A DNA stretch of 64,000 bases from Kiloniella spongiae (GCF_001026905.1 NZ_LAQL01000002.1:124001-188000), one strand, 5' to 3'. Shown: positions 7,991 through 17,369, counted from the first letter of the stretch. Program-made: numbers and translations. The notes: generated by a model from the sequence alone, not told the origin.

Positions 7991-9934
7991 TTAACCTGCT
8001 TTGTTTACACGCATGTACCAATCAACCAATCGGTGGACTTGCCGTTTGCTATAACCACGGTCAACCATCCGATCGACGAATTCATTGTGCTTGGATTCAG
8101 TCTTCTTATCTTTTTTAGAACCGAAAGAAATAACAGGTAATAGATCTTCCACTTGACTAAACATCCGCTTTTCAATCACTTCCCGTAATTTTTCATAAGA
8201 TGTCCAGCGGGGGTTGTGCCCTTTATTATTTGCCCGGGCACGCAGGGTAAATTTCACAACTTCATTTCTAAAGTCCTTGGGATTTGAAATTCCTGCCGGT
8301 TTTTCTATCTTGGACAATTCCTGGTCAAGGATACGCGGATCCAGCAATTGTCCGGTGTCTGGATCTTTGAAATCATGACCTTCGATCCACGCGTCAGCAT
8401 AGGAAATATAACGGTCAAAGAGATTTTGACCAAAGTCAGAATAGGATTCCAGATAAGCTTTTTGAATTTCATTTCCGATAAATTCGGCATAACGAACAGA
8501 TAGATAACCTTTGATAAATTCAAGGTACCGTTTCTCAATTTCATCCGGGAACTGTTCCCGCTGGATCGCCTGTTCCAATACATACATCAGATGAACAGGA
8601 TCAGCAGTCACTTCATTCGGATCATAGTTAAAAGTTTCAGCCAAAACTTTGAACGCAAAACGGGTCGAAACACCATTCATTCCTTCGTTTTGCCCCGCTG
8701 TTTCCTTGTATTCCTGGATCGGCTTAGCATTTGGATCGACATCTTTGAGATTATCGCCGTTATAAACACGCATTTTTGCAAAAATGTTGGAATTTTCATG
8801 CTCTTTCAAGCGTGTCATCACACTGAACTGTGACATCATTTCCAAGGTTGCAGGTGCACAATGGGTCGCACTGAGGTCACTGTCTCTTAAAAGTTTGTGA
8901 TAGATCTCGGCTTCTTCATTTGCACGTAAGCTATATGGAACTTTGACCATACAAACACGGTCAATAAAGGCTTCATTATTCTTGTTGTTCTTAAAGTTTT
9001 GCCATTCAGATTCATTTGAATGTGCCAGAATGACTCCCTGAAAAGGAATCGCCCCCAGATTTTCTGTACCCACATAGTTGCCTTCTTGGGTTGCCGTCAG
9101 TAAAGGGTGCAGCATTTTGATCGGCGCCTTGAACATCTCGACAAATTCAAGAAGTCCCTGTGTCGCCATGTTCAGACCGCCGCTATAGGAATAGGCGTCA
9201 GAATCATTCTGGCTATAATATTCAAGTTTTCGGATATCAACTTTTCCCACCAGTGTCGAAATATCCTGGTTATTTTCATCCCCGGGCTCGGTTTTGGAGA
9301 TACAGATTTGACGTAGTTTTGAAGGGAACATCTTCACCACGGTGAATTTGGAAATATCGCCTTCAAACTCCTCCAAACGCTTCAATGCCCATGGAGATAT
9401 CAGCCCCGTCAAACGGTGTTTGGGAATTTGGTACTTATCTTCTAGCAGATCGCCCATTGTCTCTGGGTTAAACAAGCCAAGCGGAGATTCGAAAATAGGA
9501 CTGATATGATCTCCTGCTTTCAGGACATAAACGGGACAGCTCTCCATCAAAATCTTCAATCGTTCCGCGATCGAAGATTTACCGCCACCGACGGGACCCA
9601 ACAAATAAAGAATTTGTTTTCTCTCTTCGAGACCTTGAGAAGCATGCTTGAAGAAACCAACAATGCGTTCCACGGTTTCTTCCATTCCATAGAACTCACT
9701 GAAACTCGGATAGCGTTTGATCGTCCGGTTCATAAAGATCCGGCCCATCCGCTCGTCCTGACTTGTGTCGAAAAGTTCTGGTGTACCAATAGCATCCAGC
9801 ATTCGTTCTGCGGTTGAGGCGTACATAACCTTGTCTTCTCGACAACCGGACAAGTAATCCCTCAACGACATTTCGCTTTCTTGCCGGCTATCATATAGCT
9901 CTGAATAAGCGTCGAAAATATCGGTCTTGGGCAT
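7991..9934 (-). CDS. prkA: PrkA/YeaG serine protein kinase
   Basis: 647 residues, matching the family length (about 640). An AAA-type N-terminal domain carries Walker A GPVGGGKSS at 113-121, and the PrkA C-terminal domain follows, with the family segments FIDRVCMVKVPYSLR and SYADAWIEGHDFKDPDTGQLLDPRILD. A very strong ribosome binding site (GAGGAGGT) precedes the ATG. PrkA phosphorylates a 60-kDa protein in Bacillus, and YeaG acts in nitrogen- and sugar-starvation responses in E. coli. It heads the prkA-yeaH-spoVR operon and has a 333-bp upstream spacer, long enough for its own promoter. Confidence 0.95.
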   Translation of the reverse strand: MPKTDIFDAYSELYDSRQESEMSLRDYLSGCREDKVMYASTAERMLDAIGTPELFDTSQDERMGRIFMNRTIKRYPSFSEFYGMEETVERIVGFFKHASQGLEERKQILYLLGPVGGGKSSIAERLKILMESCPVYVLKAGDHISPIFESPLGLFNPETMGDLLEDKYQIPKHRLTGLISPWALKRLEEFEGDISKFTVVKMFPSKLRQICISKTEPGDENNQDISTLVGKVDIRKLEYYSQNDSDAYSYSGGLNMATQGLLEFVEMFKAPIKMLHPLLTATQEGNYVGTENLGAIPFQGVILAHSNESEWQNFKNNKNNEAFIDRVCMVKVPYSLRANEEAEIYHKLLRDSDLSATHCAPATLEMMSQFSVMTRLKEHENSNIFAKMRVYNGDNLKDVDPNAKPIQEYKETAGQNEGMNGVSTRFAFKVLAETFNYDPNEVTADPVHLMYVLEQAIQREQFPDEIEKRYLEFIKGYLSVRYAEFIGNEIQKAYLESYSDFGQNLFDRYISYADAWIEGHDFKDPDTGQLLDPRILDQELSKIEKPAGISNPKDFRNEVVKFTLRARANNKGHNPRWTSYEKLREVIEKRMFSQVEDLLPVISFGSKKDKKTESKHNEFVDRMVDRGYSKRQVHRLVDWYMRVNKAG

Positions 9935-10193
9935 TATGACCTCCTCTGTATGTATTGGCTTAACCTGTGATACTTTCCTTCATAAAATCAGCCTGTGTCA
10001 TTTGTTAAAAACAATGGACGTTTAGAAGGCTGAAACTAAAATCCATCAAAATCGATCTCAAAAAGCGTACTCGGAATTTTACAAAACACTAATCGATTGA
10101 AACTGCTCTTATATTTTTTACGTTTCACTCAAGAAGCTGGATTAACTATTTTTCTTTTTATTTTGTAAAAAATGAATTCATAAAAAAAAACCG

Positions 10194-10239
10194 TAAAATC
10201 ACAGAGTAAAATCGTGCGGTAAAATCATGGAATAAAACC
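10194..10239. repeat. Four TAAAATC heptamers at 13-bp spacing
   Basis: TAAAATC begins at 10194, 10207 and 10220, and a variant TAAAACC begins at 10233. The period is 13 bp and the six intervening bases differ each time. The array lies about 30 bp past the stop of the threonine aldolase gene and about 260 bp upstream of prkA, in the AT-rich spacer 9935-10267. Conserved heptamers with diverged spacers look more like protein-binding sites than slippage repeats. Confidence 0.6.
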
Positions 10240-10267
10240 GAGGTTACGTCTCAAAACAAAAGCTGCT

Positions 10268-11305
10268 TTATGCCCTATATTGTTTCGCTATTTCCGCAAA
10301 CCGATCTACATCAGATTGCTTGGAATTAAAGGACATCACTAAACGAACCAATGACCTTTCTTCCCCTGGTAACATTTCGTAAAACTCAAAGCCCGCCTCT
10401 TTTAGGGCAACCACCATACCTTTTGGCATAGTCATGAATAAAATATTAGCTTCAACAGGATGAATAAATTCAATCTTTGGGATATTTGACAAAAAATTCG
10501 TCATACGCTGAGCCATATCGTTGGCTTGCTGAGCATTTCTTCGCCATAAATCATTGTCTAGATAAGCGGCTAACTGAGCAGATAGAAACCGCATTTTAGA
10601 AATGAAATGTCCGCCGCGTACACGTCTGTTTTCAAGTTCTTTCACATTCGGTGTTCCGAAAAAAACAACAAGCTCAGCCCCCATCGCTCCATTCTTTGTC
10701 GCGCCAAATGAAAGCACATCAACACCAGAGCGCCACGTAAGATCAGCTGCTGAACAGCCTGTTCCAACAACAGCATTCGCAAAACGGGCGCCATCCATGT
10801 GAACCTTGAGATCGTTCTTTCTGGCAACTTCTGTTATCGCCGCAATTTCTTCGGGCTGGTAAAGCGTTCCGGCTTCTGTAGTTTGAGTCAAACTAACCAA
10901 GGCAGGTTGAGCGTGACGAGGAACGCCACGGCCAAAAATCGCGTTTTCCAGCGCGGTGACAGAAAACTTTCCATGATCTCCTGCTAACGGAACAAGCTTC
11001 GCTCCACCTGTATAAAATTCAGAGGCACCACATTCATCAACATTGATATGCGCCTCTTTATGACAGTATATGCTGCCATACGCAGGGGTTAGTGAAGAAA
11101 TTGGTAAAACGTTTGCAGCTGTCCCACTAATAACCGGAAAGACTGTGACATCAGTTTCAAAAATTTCGGCCACTTTACTTGATAAACTATCAGTCCACCG
11201 ATCTGCACCATAACTCATTGTAGCGTGATCGTTATTTGCACTCACCAATGCATCCATAATTTCTGGCGACACACCTGTCACATTATCAGAGGCAAAATTC
11301 GTCAT
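10268..11305 (-). CDS. ltaE: Low-specificity threonine aldolase (PLP enzyme)
   Basis: 345 residues. It belongs to the fold-type I PLP family of beta-eliminating threonine aldolases, which cleave L-threonine or allo-threonine to glycine and acetaldehyde. Visible features: FASDNVTG near the N-terminus, the HINVDECGASEF substrate region, HMDGARFANA (PLP-binding Asp at about 171), and the Schiff-base lysine K204 in SFGATKNGAMGAE. The length is typical. A weak GGGAC precedes the ATG. It is single and minus-strand, upstream of prkA with the heptamer array between them. The true substrate (L- or D-, threonine or a hydroxy-amino acid) cannot be fixed from sequence. Confidence 0.88.
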   Translation of the reverse strand: MTNFASDNVTGVSPEIMDALVSANNDHATMSYGADRWTDSLSSKVAEIFETDVTVFPVISGTAANVLPISSLTPAYGSIYCHKEAHINVDECGASEFYTGGAKLVPLAGDHGKFSVTALENAIFGRGVPRHAQPALVSLTQTTEAGTLYQPEEIAAITEVARKNDLKVHMDGARFANAVVGTGCSAADLTWRSGVDVLSFGATKNGAMGAELVVFFGTPNVKELENRRVRGGHFISKMRFLSAQLAAYLDNDLWRRNAQQANDMAQRMTNFLSNIPKIEFIHPVEANILFMTMPKGMVVALKEAGFEFYEMLPGEERSLVRLVMSFNSKQSDVDRFAEIAKQYRA

Positions 11306-11364
11306 ATAACTTGTCCCATAGGTTTTTTCGACATCATTTTAGTAAGTATCGATCTGGGTAAACA

Positions 11365-11745
11365 TCAATCCGGGGAATCATCAATCTGCCAACCGCCAAC
11401 TTTAGTTCCATTGTGACTGTCATAAATATCCACTCGCTGACAGTCACGTGTAAGTTCGCCATCAAATCGAAAGAGAACACGGTCACCTAGTAATTGCGTA
11501 TCCGCCAAGCGACAACCAGCAGGAATTTTAATCGGCACAGTATCAAATGGTTCACCAGATCTATGACTTAAGCGATCAGACGATTTACCTTCGATGGCCA
11601 CTTCAGAAAGCATGCCCACTTCTTCATCTGCTTTTTTTGAAAGAGTACCATCGCTTAACCTTGTCGAAATCGTGTAAACCACAACGGCAAAACCTACGAC
11701 CAGTAGAATAGTCATTATGGCGACGGCTATCTTAATAGCTTTCAT
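11365..11745 (-). CDS. Small membrane-anchored protein of unknown function
   Basis: 126 residues from the ATG at 11745, with GGG about 9 nt upstream; a TTG three codons earlier is possible. One N-terminal transmembrane helix (about residues 4-26) is followed by a hydrophilic domain of about 95 residues with VPIKIPAGCRLADTQLLGDRVLFRFDG and a terminal IYDSHNGTKVGGWQID. The pattern (anchor, then a short beta domain ending in a 'value/identity of data' strand pair) resembles alphaproteobacterial DUF6476-type proteins, but this is recalled, not searched. It is divergent from rluD with about 100 bp between starts. Confidence 0.55.
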   Translation of the reverse strand: MKAIKIAVAIMTILLVVGFAVVVYTISTRLSDGTLSKKADEEVGMLSEVAIEGKSSDRLSHRSGEPFDTVPIKIPAGCRLADTQLLGDRVLFRFDGELTRDCQRVDIYDSHNGTKVGGWQIDDSPD

Positions 11746-11843
11746 CTTATTCAACCCGCGAGTAAAAGGAAGTCATGTAATAAGCGAGCAAGATCAGTTC
11801 GGCAAGCCAGAGCAATTTAAAAAGAAGCCTATACGAGGAAGAG

Positions 11844-12830
11844 ATGCCAGATAGCGGCAATAAGAGTAATGACACACAAATATATAATTTGATCGTTATT
11901 GACGCAGAAAAAAAACAACGCCTTGATCGCTTTCTCGTGCAACATCTTCCAGATCTTTCAAGAAGCCGTTTGCAGGCCCTTATTATCGAAAAGTGCCTGA
12001 CAATCGACAAAGCAGTAATTGAAACGCCAAACTACCGCTTAAAACCCGGACAACAAGTTAGCTTAACAGTTCCCTCTGCAGTTGATCCTGAACCTATTGC
12101 ACAGGACATACCTCTCGATATCGTTTATGAAGACCCTTATCTTCTGATCGTCAACAAGCCATCAGGCATGGTTGTTCACCCTGCCCCGGGCAATAGTGAT
12201 GGAACCTTGGTTAATGCGTTGCTTTATCATTGCGGGGATGATTTCAAGGGTATTGGGGGCGTAAAGCGTCCCGGTATTGTGCACCGTATTGATAAGGACA
12301 CCAGCGGCTTAATGGTTGTAGCCAAGACAGACGAATGTCATCAGGGGTTGGTAAAACTTTTTGCTACACACGATATAGAACGAAGTTACAACGCAATTGT
12401 TTGGGGCTTTCCAAAACCTTCTGCAAGCCAAATTCAGGGCAATATAGGTCGTAGCCCTAAAAACAGAAAAAAAATGGCTGTTGTGCCTGCGGGCGGCAAA
12501 AGAGCTGTCACGCATTATAAGACTCTTGAAATTTTTTCAGACGGAGCAGCTAGCTTAATCGAATGTCGTCTGGAAACCGGGCGCACACATCAAATTCGTG
12601 TCCACATGACCCACATAGGCCACCCTCTTTTGGGAGATCCACTCTATGGCAGCCAAAGTCAGGGCCGGATCAAAAATCTTCCTGCAGAAGCTCAAAGCCT
12701 CATGAAAGATTTTCAAAGGCAAGCCTTACACGCAAAAACGCTTGGATTTTCTCATCCCATAACAAGAGAAAATCTCTCCTTTTCAAGCGAACTATCAAGA
12801 GATTTGAAAGATTTGATTATTAGTTTATAA
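11844..12830 (+). CDS. rluD: RluD-family 23S rRNA pseudouridine synthase
   Basis: 328 residues. An N-terminal S4 RNA-binding domain (about 24-85, RLDRFLVQHL...SRSRLQALI) precedes the pseudouridine synthase domain. The catalytic aspartate is D150 in HRIDKDTSGLMV, and LETGRTHQIRVHM is also present. The strong site GAGGAAG lies just before the ATG. RluD makes pseudouridines in helix 69 of 23S rRNA; the RluC/RluD distinction is not certain, though the S4 domain and HRIDKDTSGL fit RluD. Adjacency to rpoH is common in Alphaproteobacteria. Confidence 0.9.
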   Translation: MPDSGNKSNDTQIYNLIVIDAEKKQRLDRFLVQHLPDLSRSRLQALIIEKCLTIDKAVIETPNYRLKPGQQVSLTVPSAVDPEPIAQDIPLDIVYEDPYLLIVNKPSGMVVHPAPGNSDGTLVNALLYHCGDDFKGIGGVKRPGIVHRIDKDTSGLMVVAKTDECHQGLVKLFATHDIERSYNAIVWGFPKPSASQIQGNIGRSPKNRKKMAVVPAGGKRAVTHYKTLEIFSDGAASLIECRLETGRTHQIRVHMTHIGHPLLGDPLYGSQSQGRIKNLPAEAQSLMKDFQRQALHAKTLGFSHPITRENLSFSSELSRDLKDLIISL

Positions 12831-12962
12831 TAATTAAAAATCGCATTTAGAATTAAGTTGCCTCTTGTGCACCGCGGCATAGCATACCATATGTAGCATC
12901 ACGCAGAGAATTTGCCGTTGTGAGCATTGCATCATAACTAGCTATTAAAAGGGGAACGTAAA

Positions 12963-13847
12963 ATGGTATCATCAAAAATTCCAGCCCTGACACCAGAGGG
13001 AAACCTGTCGCGATATCTTCAGGATATTCGCAAGTTTCCTATGCTAGAACAAAACCAGGAATATATGCTTGCCAAGCGCTGGCGCGAGCATGACGATACA
13101 GATGCGGCTCATACGCTTGTCACCAGTCATCTGCGTCTTGTCGCAAAAATTGCGATGGGCTATCGCGGTTACGGGCTGCCCGTTTCGGAACTGATTTCCG
13201 AAGGTAACGTTGGCATGATGCAGGCTGTAAAACGTTTTGACCCGGAAAAAGGTTTCCGTCTGGCGACCTATGCCATGTGGTGGATCAGAGCTTCTATCCA
13301 AGAATATATCCTGCACTCCTGGTCCCTCGTCAAAATGGGAACAACAGCCGCACAAAAGAAACTCTTCTTCAACCTGCGTAAACTAAAAGGACAGATGTCC
13401 GCAATCGACGAAGGTGACCTTTCTCCTGAACAGGTAACCCACATCGCCGATACGCTTAAAGTGTCTGAAAATGACGTCGTCCAAATGAACCGTCGTTTGG
13501 CTGGACCAGATAATTCCCTAAATGCCCCGTTACGCATTGATGGTGACGGTGAGTGGCAGGACTGGTTGGTCGATGAAACTGAAAGTCAAGAAGTTCAGTT
13601 TGCAGAAACAGAAGAGTTAACGAAACGTCGCGCACTACTAGAAGATGCTCTGCTCACCCTGAATGAGCGCGAAAGGCACATCCTTCAAGAACGCCGCTTG
13701 AAAGACAATCCAACGACATTGGAAGATCTTTCTCACATCTATGACATTAGTCGGGAACGCGTCAGACAGATTGAGGTTCGGGCTTTTGAAAAACTGCAAA
13801 AAGCGATCAAGAACGCTGCTATCGAACAAAAGTTAGCAATTTCGTAA
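12963..13847 (+). CDS. rpoH: Heat-shock sigma factor RpoH (sigma-32)
   Basis: 294 residues, usual RpoH length. Region 2 has SEGNVGMMQAVKRFDPEKGFRLATYAMWWIRASIQEYIL. The RpoH-specific box QKKLFFNLRKLK is present. Region 4 has TLEDLSHIYDISRERVRQIE, the HTH that reads the -35 element. AAAAGGGG precedes the ATG. A 132-bp spacer follows rluD, so it probably has its own promoter, and an intrinsic terminator lies directly downstream at 13868-13903. It directs core RNA polymerase to heat-shock promoters; downstream targets such as ftsH are in this window. Confidence 0.96.
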   Translation: MVSSKIPALTPEGNLSRYLQDIRKFPMLEQNQEYMLAKRWREHDDTDAAHTLVTSHLRLVAKIAMGYRGYGLPVSELISEGNVGMMQAVKRFDPEKGFRLATYAMWWIRASIQEYILHSWSLVKMGTTAAQKKLFFNLRKLKGQMSAIDEGDLSPEQVTHIADTLKVSENDVVQMNRRLAGPDNSLNAPLRIDGDGEWQDWLVDETESQEVQFAETEELTKRRALLEDALLTLNERERHILQERRLKDNPTTLEDLSHIYDISRERVRQIEVRAFEKLQKAIKNAAIEQKLAIS

Positions 13848-13867
13848 CGAGTAGAATAAATCAAATT

Positions 13868-13905
13868 AAAAGCCAGTTAGATACTTCTCTAGCTGGCTTT
13901 TTTAT
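13868..13905 (+). terminator. Intrinsic terminator of rpoH
   Basis: A 14-bp stem (AAAAGCCAGTTAGA paired with TCTAGCTGGCTTTT, one G-U pair) with a 6-nt loop, followed by a T-rich tract. It starts 21 bp after the rpoH stop. Confidence 0.9.
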
Positions 13906-14008
13906 TTTTGACACTCAACAAAATAGAAGTATGAAAATTTTCTGGAAAACAGTCGATTGAAAAGCTAGTTTCCTAAAACAAAACTTCAAAACATCAGCTA
14001 GGTAAATC

Positions 14009-14713
14009 ATGACCTCTTCTAATAATGTCTTCGAAGACGACCTTCCCAAATGGTTATGGTTGTGGCTACCTATTATCATAGCTGCCAGCTTACTTGTTAC
14101 AGGTCTTTTGCTATCAGAAGAAACTTACAGTCATTGGATTGGAAATGAGCGGACAGGAATACTTGAGACATCTCATGCCATTATTCCTGCGATATCTTTC
14201 ATACTCGCACTCCGTATTATTCTTCACCCAAATGTCCCTACTTTTTCTTTCCTATGGTTTTGGGTATTACTTGCCGCCTTGGGAAGTTTTTACATGTCAG
14301 GGGAAGAGGCCAGTTGGGGACAACATTGGTTCCAGTGGGATACATCCGCTGAATGGTCCCAAATTAATGACCAAGGAGAGACCAACTTTCACAACACAAG
14401 CTCTTGGCTCGATCAAAAGCCCCGTACAGTTCTGGAAATTGGTATCATTTTAGGTGGTATCATTTTACCGCTTGTTTTGCGCAACAAACCACATCTAAGA
14501 AATCATCCTTACGCTATTATAGTCCCAACATTAGTCCTGTTACCAACAGCAATCATTGCAGAAACCACCCGGATGACAGAGCGTCTATTCGCAGCTTTGG
14601 ACGTTCCTTTTCGCTTTTTCCAAAGAACCAGTGAAGTGCAGGAATTGTTTTTTGCTCTTTTTGTTCTTTATTATCTGATCATTATCTTAAAAAGAGTGAA
14701 GAAACTTAACTGA
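14009..14713 (+). CDS. Integral membrane protein with GEEASWGQ / NFHNTS motif
   Basis: 234 residues with about six hydrophobic segments (about 15-35, 54-71, 80-97, 145-160, 172-187, 212-229). Between segments 3 and 4 there is a conserved-looking loop, MSGEEASWGQHWFQWDT...INDQGETNFHNTS. Similar EE-SWGQ and GE-N-HN loops recur in uncharacterised bacterial membrane proteins, so a family exists but I know no function. Acidic and His residues in the loop could form a metal or active site at the membrane face; this is inference. AGG precedes the ATG. It ends with an 8-base overlap against the convergent minus-strand gene. Confidence 0.7.
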   Translation: MTSSNNVFEDDLPKWLWLWLPIIIAASLLVTGLLLSEETYSHWIGNERTGILETSHAIIPAISFILALRIILHPNVPTFSFLWFWVLLAALGSFYMSGEEASWGQHWFQWDTSAEWSQINDQGETNFHNTSSWLDQKPRTVLEIGIILGGIILPLVLRNKPHLRNHPYAIIVPTLVLLPTAIIAETTRMTERLFAALDVPFRFFQRTSEVQELFFALFVLYYLIIILKRVKKLN

Positions 14714-15173
14714 CATCTTGTTCATGGGCCTCCATCTCTTCAACAGGGGCAATATTAGTAGATTGTTTGACCCCATTGCCCCAAGCGTCAATCAAATCGT
14801 CTTGATAGCGTCGGATAGACTTAATTTTTCCATCTGTTGAAATATTAAGATAGCTAGAAACAAAAATTGGTGTTCCCAGATAAAGAACCCACCCTAATCC
14901 AGCAGCACCGTAAGCTATCATCATATTCCATGGATCAGCGATAGCGTTAAAGGCACCGTCAAAGGTTTGGCCTCGTTCCCATAAATCCATCAATGGAGGG
15001 AGCACGCCACAAAAATTTGGCAAGCCTATCGTCACTGTAAAATATCGATGTGGATTACGATCAATGACATATACAACAAGACTGGGAACCATCAAAACAG
15101 CCATAAGGATGGCTGAGGGCATTAATACCGCTGCCAGCACAAGAATAACGAGAAGAAGAGGTAAGCGTCCCAT
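14706..15173 (-). CDS. Small multi-pass membrane protein, partner of pseudokinase gene
   Basis: 155 residues from the ATG at 15173, preceded by AGAGGA; a longer frame to 15230 overlaps the upstream gene and is unlikely. Two to three membrane segments (about 6-35 continuous hydrophobic, then about 80-102) surround a loop with VYVIDRNPHRYFTVTIGLPNFCGVLP. The tail is acidic and cytoplasmic-looking. It begins 8 bp after the stop of the pseudokinase-like gene, so the two are almost certainly co-transcribed. Not recognised as a named family, although the VIDRNPHRY loop looks like a conserved signature. Confidence 0.7.
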   Translation of the reverse strand: MGRLPLLLVILVLAAVLMPSAILMAVLMVPSLVVYVIDRNPHRYFTVTIGLPNFCGVLPPLMDLWERGQTFDGAFNAIADPWNMMIAYGAAGLGWVLYLGTPIFVSSYLNISTDGKIKSIRRYQDDLIDAWGNGVKQSTNIAPVEEMEAHEQDVS

Positions 15174-15181
15174 ATTATCCT

Positions 15182-17209
15182 CTAAAAAACCCAAGCAATT
15201 GTCATAAGCACCAGTGCCAAACTTGAACATACGCCGGAAATAACCGCAGATGTTTTATCACTGACATGTCGAACATTTTCATTCGAAACAAGTCCACCTT
15301 GCTCCAGCCATGTGGCTTGAGCTTCCAGATTAGAGAAAATAACTTGTGCCTGATCGAACCCAACTTGATCTTGATCCTTGATCTGAGAATTATCCAAAAT
15401 CGATTGTAAAGTTGTTAATTTACCTTCACCTGTTGCATTTTCAACAGCCTCACGAAGTTGTTTTCGAAAAGCTGTATTATGAAAATTCTCAACAGAATCT
15501 ATAAGTAAATTGGCCATATGCGCAGATAGAGCGGGTAAATTTGGCGGCCCAAACTGTTTTTGCATGTCCGACAAAATCCTCAATGAAGCACTATTATAAA
15601 CATCCCGATTAAATGGATCTTCAAAGCGCTTTAACAAAGCATCAAAATTACCACGCATGTGATTCATGGCAAAGGCAAGGACATGCCTATCCACGGGTGC
15701 GCCCTCTATACGGCCTTCGGCAACCATACTTTCCAAAGCGGGTAACAAGTTTTTAACGTCGTCAACATAATGATCACCAACCAACGGAGACATGCAGGGC
15801 CAGCCTTCATTACCTGCATAAACAGCACGTTCCATCCCATAACCAGGCACCATGCTTTTTACATTCTGCGCCAAATGTTCAATTTGCTTAATGATCGCAA
15901 TAAACTCTGGCTTCGTTCGTGTTTGCGATGTAACCCAAGCTTGGGATAGTTTCATACGAATAATATCAAGAAGCTGTTCAACCTTGCCAGGCTCAAAAAA
16001 CTCCAAAGCAGCAGCTTGCGCAATGGCATCGACACGAACCGCTACGTCTTTATAGATAATCGGCGCAGAAGGATCTAACGCCATGATAGAAGCAGACACG
16101 GCTCTATCTTCGCCACTTCCCGTTGCAGCCAGGGCATGCGATGTTCGCTCGGCAAGGACGACGAGGTCTCCCATATCATCATTGGAAAGCGCCCGTCGAA
16201 CCCAGGAATCCAAATGATCAGATTGGATTAATACTTTACTTTCCGACCAATTTAATCGCATCGCATTCGCCAACATTGGCGCCGTTAAATAGTCTTTACC
16301 AGCGAACGATATAGATCTTACTGCTTTAGGAGGGAGCGGAACCTGTTTAGGGCTAAGATGCCGCCCATTGGCCCACATTTCAAGATCTTGAATTGTCCAT
16401 CTCTCATAAGGATCGTCACTTAACAATCCGCGCAACGGTTCCATTAATTTCAGAGGAACACGTGTTTGCCCAACCAATGCTCCATAAGACCCCAGTTTGA
16501 TTTTGGCTTCGATGATCTGTTCATCCGACCGCCCTTGAAGCAGAGTCCCCCCCATGGAAATTTCAGCTAAAAAAACACCAAAAGAATAGAAATCATCCAG
16601 AACACCACCATCTCCGCGTCCGGAAGGTGACGCCATCCCGGAGTCAATTGGCTCATATAAAACGGGTTGAGCATAAGCAGGTGGTGTAGATAAACATTCT
16701 CCAAGTGTTGCCCTACCATCTGAAGTGATAAAAATATTTTCAGCGCGAATGGCACGATGCATAAGTGTTCGCGCAGAAAGTTCACTAAGCGCAGGTAAAA
16801 GGTTATATATAATCCCGTTGATAATTGATTCTTCATCCATTTTTGGAACCGGATGTCCGGCTTGTGGAATTAACCGTTTCCCCGAAGGGCGTTCATATAC
16901 AAGAACAAAACGGCGAATATTATCATCTGGAAAAACAACCGTACCGGATCCGACAGGCGTCATCATCACCGGACAGGCAACACGGCTCATTAACCTGATC
17001 ATTGAAAATCGCGGCGCAGCTTCTTTTTGGCAAATCAGAGCAAAAAGTGGATTATTTCCCTTAAGACTTGCTGCAGCAATCGCCATCGTTCCTGGTGATT
17101 GCAACTCGGGCAGACGTTCCGCAGGCAAAAGCCGAAACTTGTCCTCGAACTCTACAGGTTGCTGTAGATGCGCCAATTCATTGGCAATTTCCTTGATATG
17201 AGCAGGCAT
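15182..17209 (-). CDS. Pseudokinase-like protein with C-terminal membrane anchor
   Basis: 675 residues from the ATG at 17209, which has GAGGAAG upstream; an upstream ATG at 17254 lacks such a site. Residues about 20-270 look like a eukaryotic-type protein-kinase fold: LMHRAIRAENIFI stands where HRDLKxxN would be (Asp replaced by Ala), LGECLS replaces DFG, and DDFYSFGVFLAEI corresponds to the DxWSxG segment. The catalytic aspartates are missing, so it is probably a pseudokinase. The middle part is alpha-helical, and one transmembrane helix lies at the very C-terminus (SAVISGVCSSLALVLMTIAW). It is paired with the downstream small membrane protein. Function unknown. Confidence 0.65.
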   Translation of the reverse strand: MPAHIKEIANELAHLQQPVEFEDKFRLLPAERLPELQSPGTMAIAAASLKGNNPLFALICQKEAAPRFSMIRLMSRVACPVMMTPVGSGTVVFPDDNIRRFVLVYERPSGKRLIPQAGHPVPKMDEESIINGIIYNLLPALSELSARTLMHRAIRAENIFITSDGRATLGECLSTPPAYAQPVLYEPIDSGMASPSGRGDGGVLDDFYSFGVFLAEISMGGTLLQGRSDEQIIEAKIKLGSYGALVGQTRVPLKLMEPLRGLLSDDPYERWTIQDLEMWANGRHLSPKQVPLPPKAVRSISFAGKDYLTAPMLANAMRLNWSESKVLIQSDHLDSWVRRALSNDDMGDLVVLAERTSHALAATGSGEDRAVSASIMALDPSAPIIYKDVAVRVDAIAQAAALEFFEPGKVEQLLDIIRMKLSQAWVTSQTRTKPEFIAIIKQIEHLAQNVKSMVPGYGMERAVYAGNEGWPCMSPLVGDHYVDDVKNLLPALESMVAEGRIEGAPVDRHVLAFAMNHMRGNFDALLKRFEDPFNRDVYNSASLRILSDMQKQFGPPNLPALSAHMANLLIDSVENFHNTAFRKQLREAVENATGEGKLTTLQSILDNSQIKDQDQVGFDQAQVIFSNLEAQATWLEQGGLVSNENVRHVSDKTSAVISGVCSSLALVLMTIAWVF

Positions 17210-17369
17210 TACTTCCTCAACCCGAGAACAGGCCCCCCGGCCTTCACAACACAAAAGATAAATACAGTTCTAGAGCTATAACAGAGAAAGGTAAAAAAGA
17301 TAGTTAACAAAGTTTTTCTTTTCGCTTATTCAGACCTGTATTTAGGGTCTGTTGAGATTTTATTTTATC

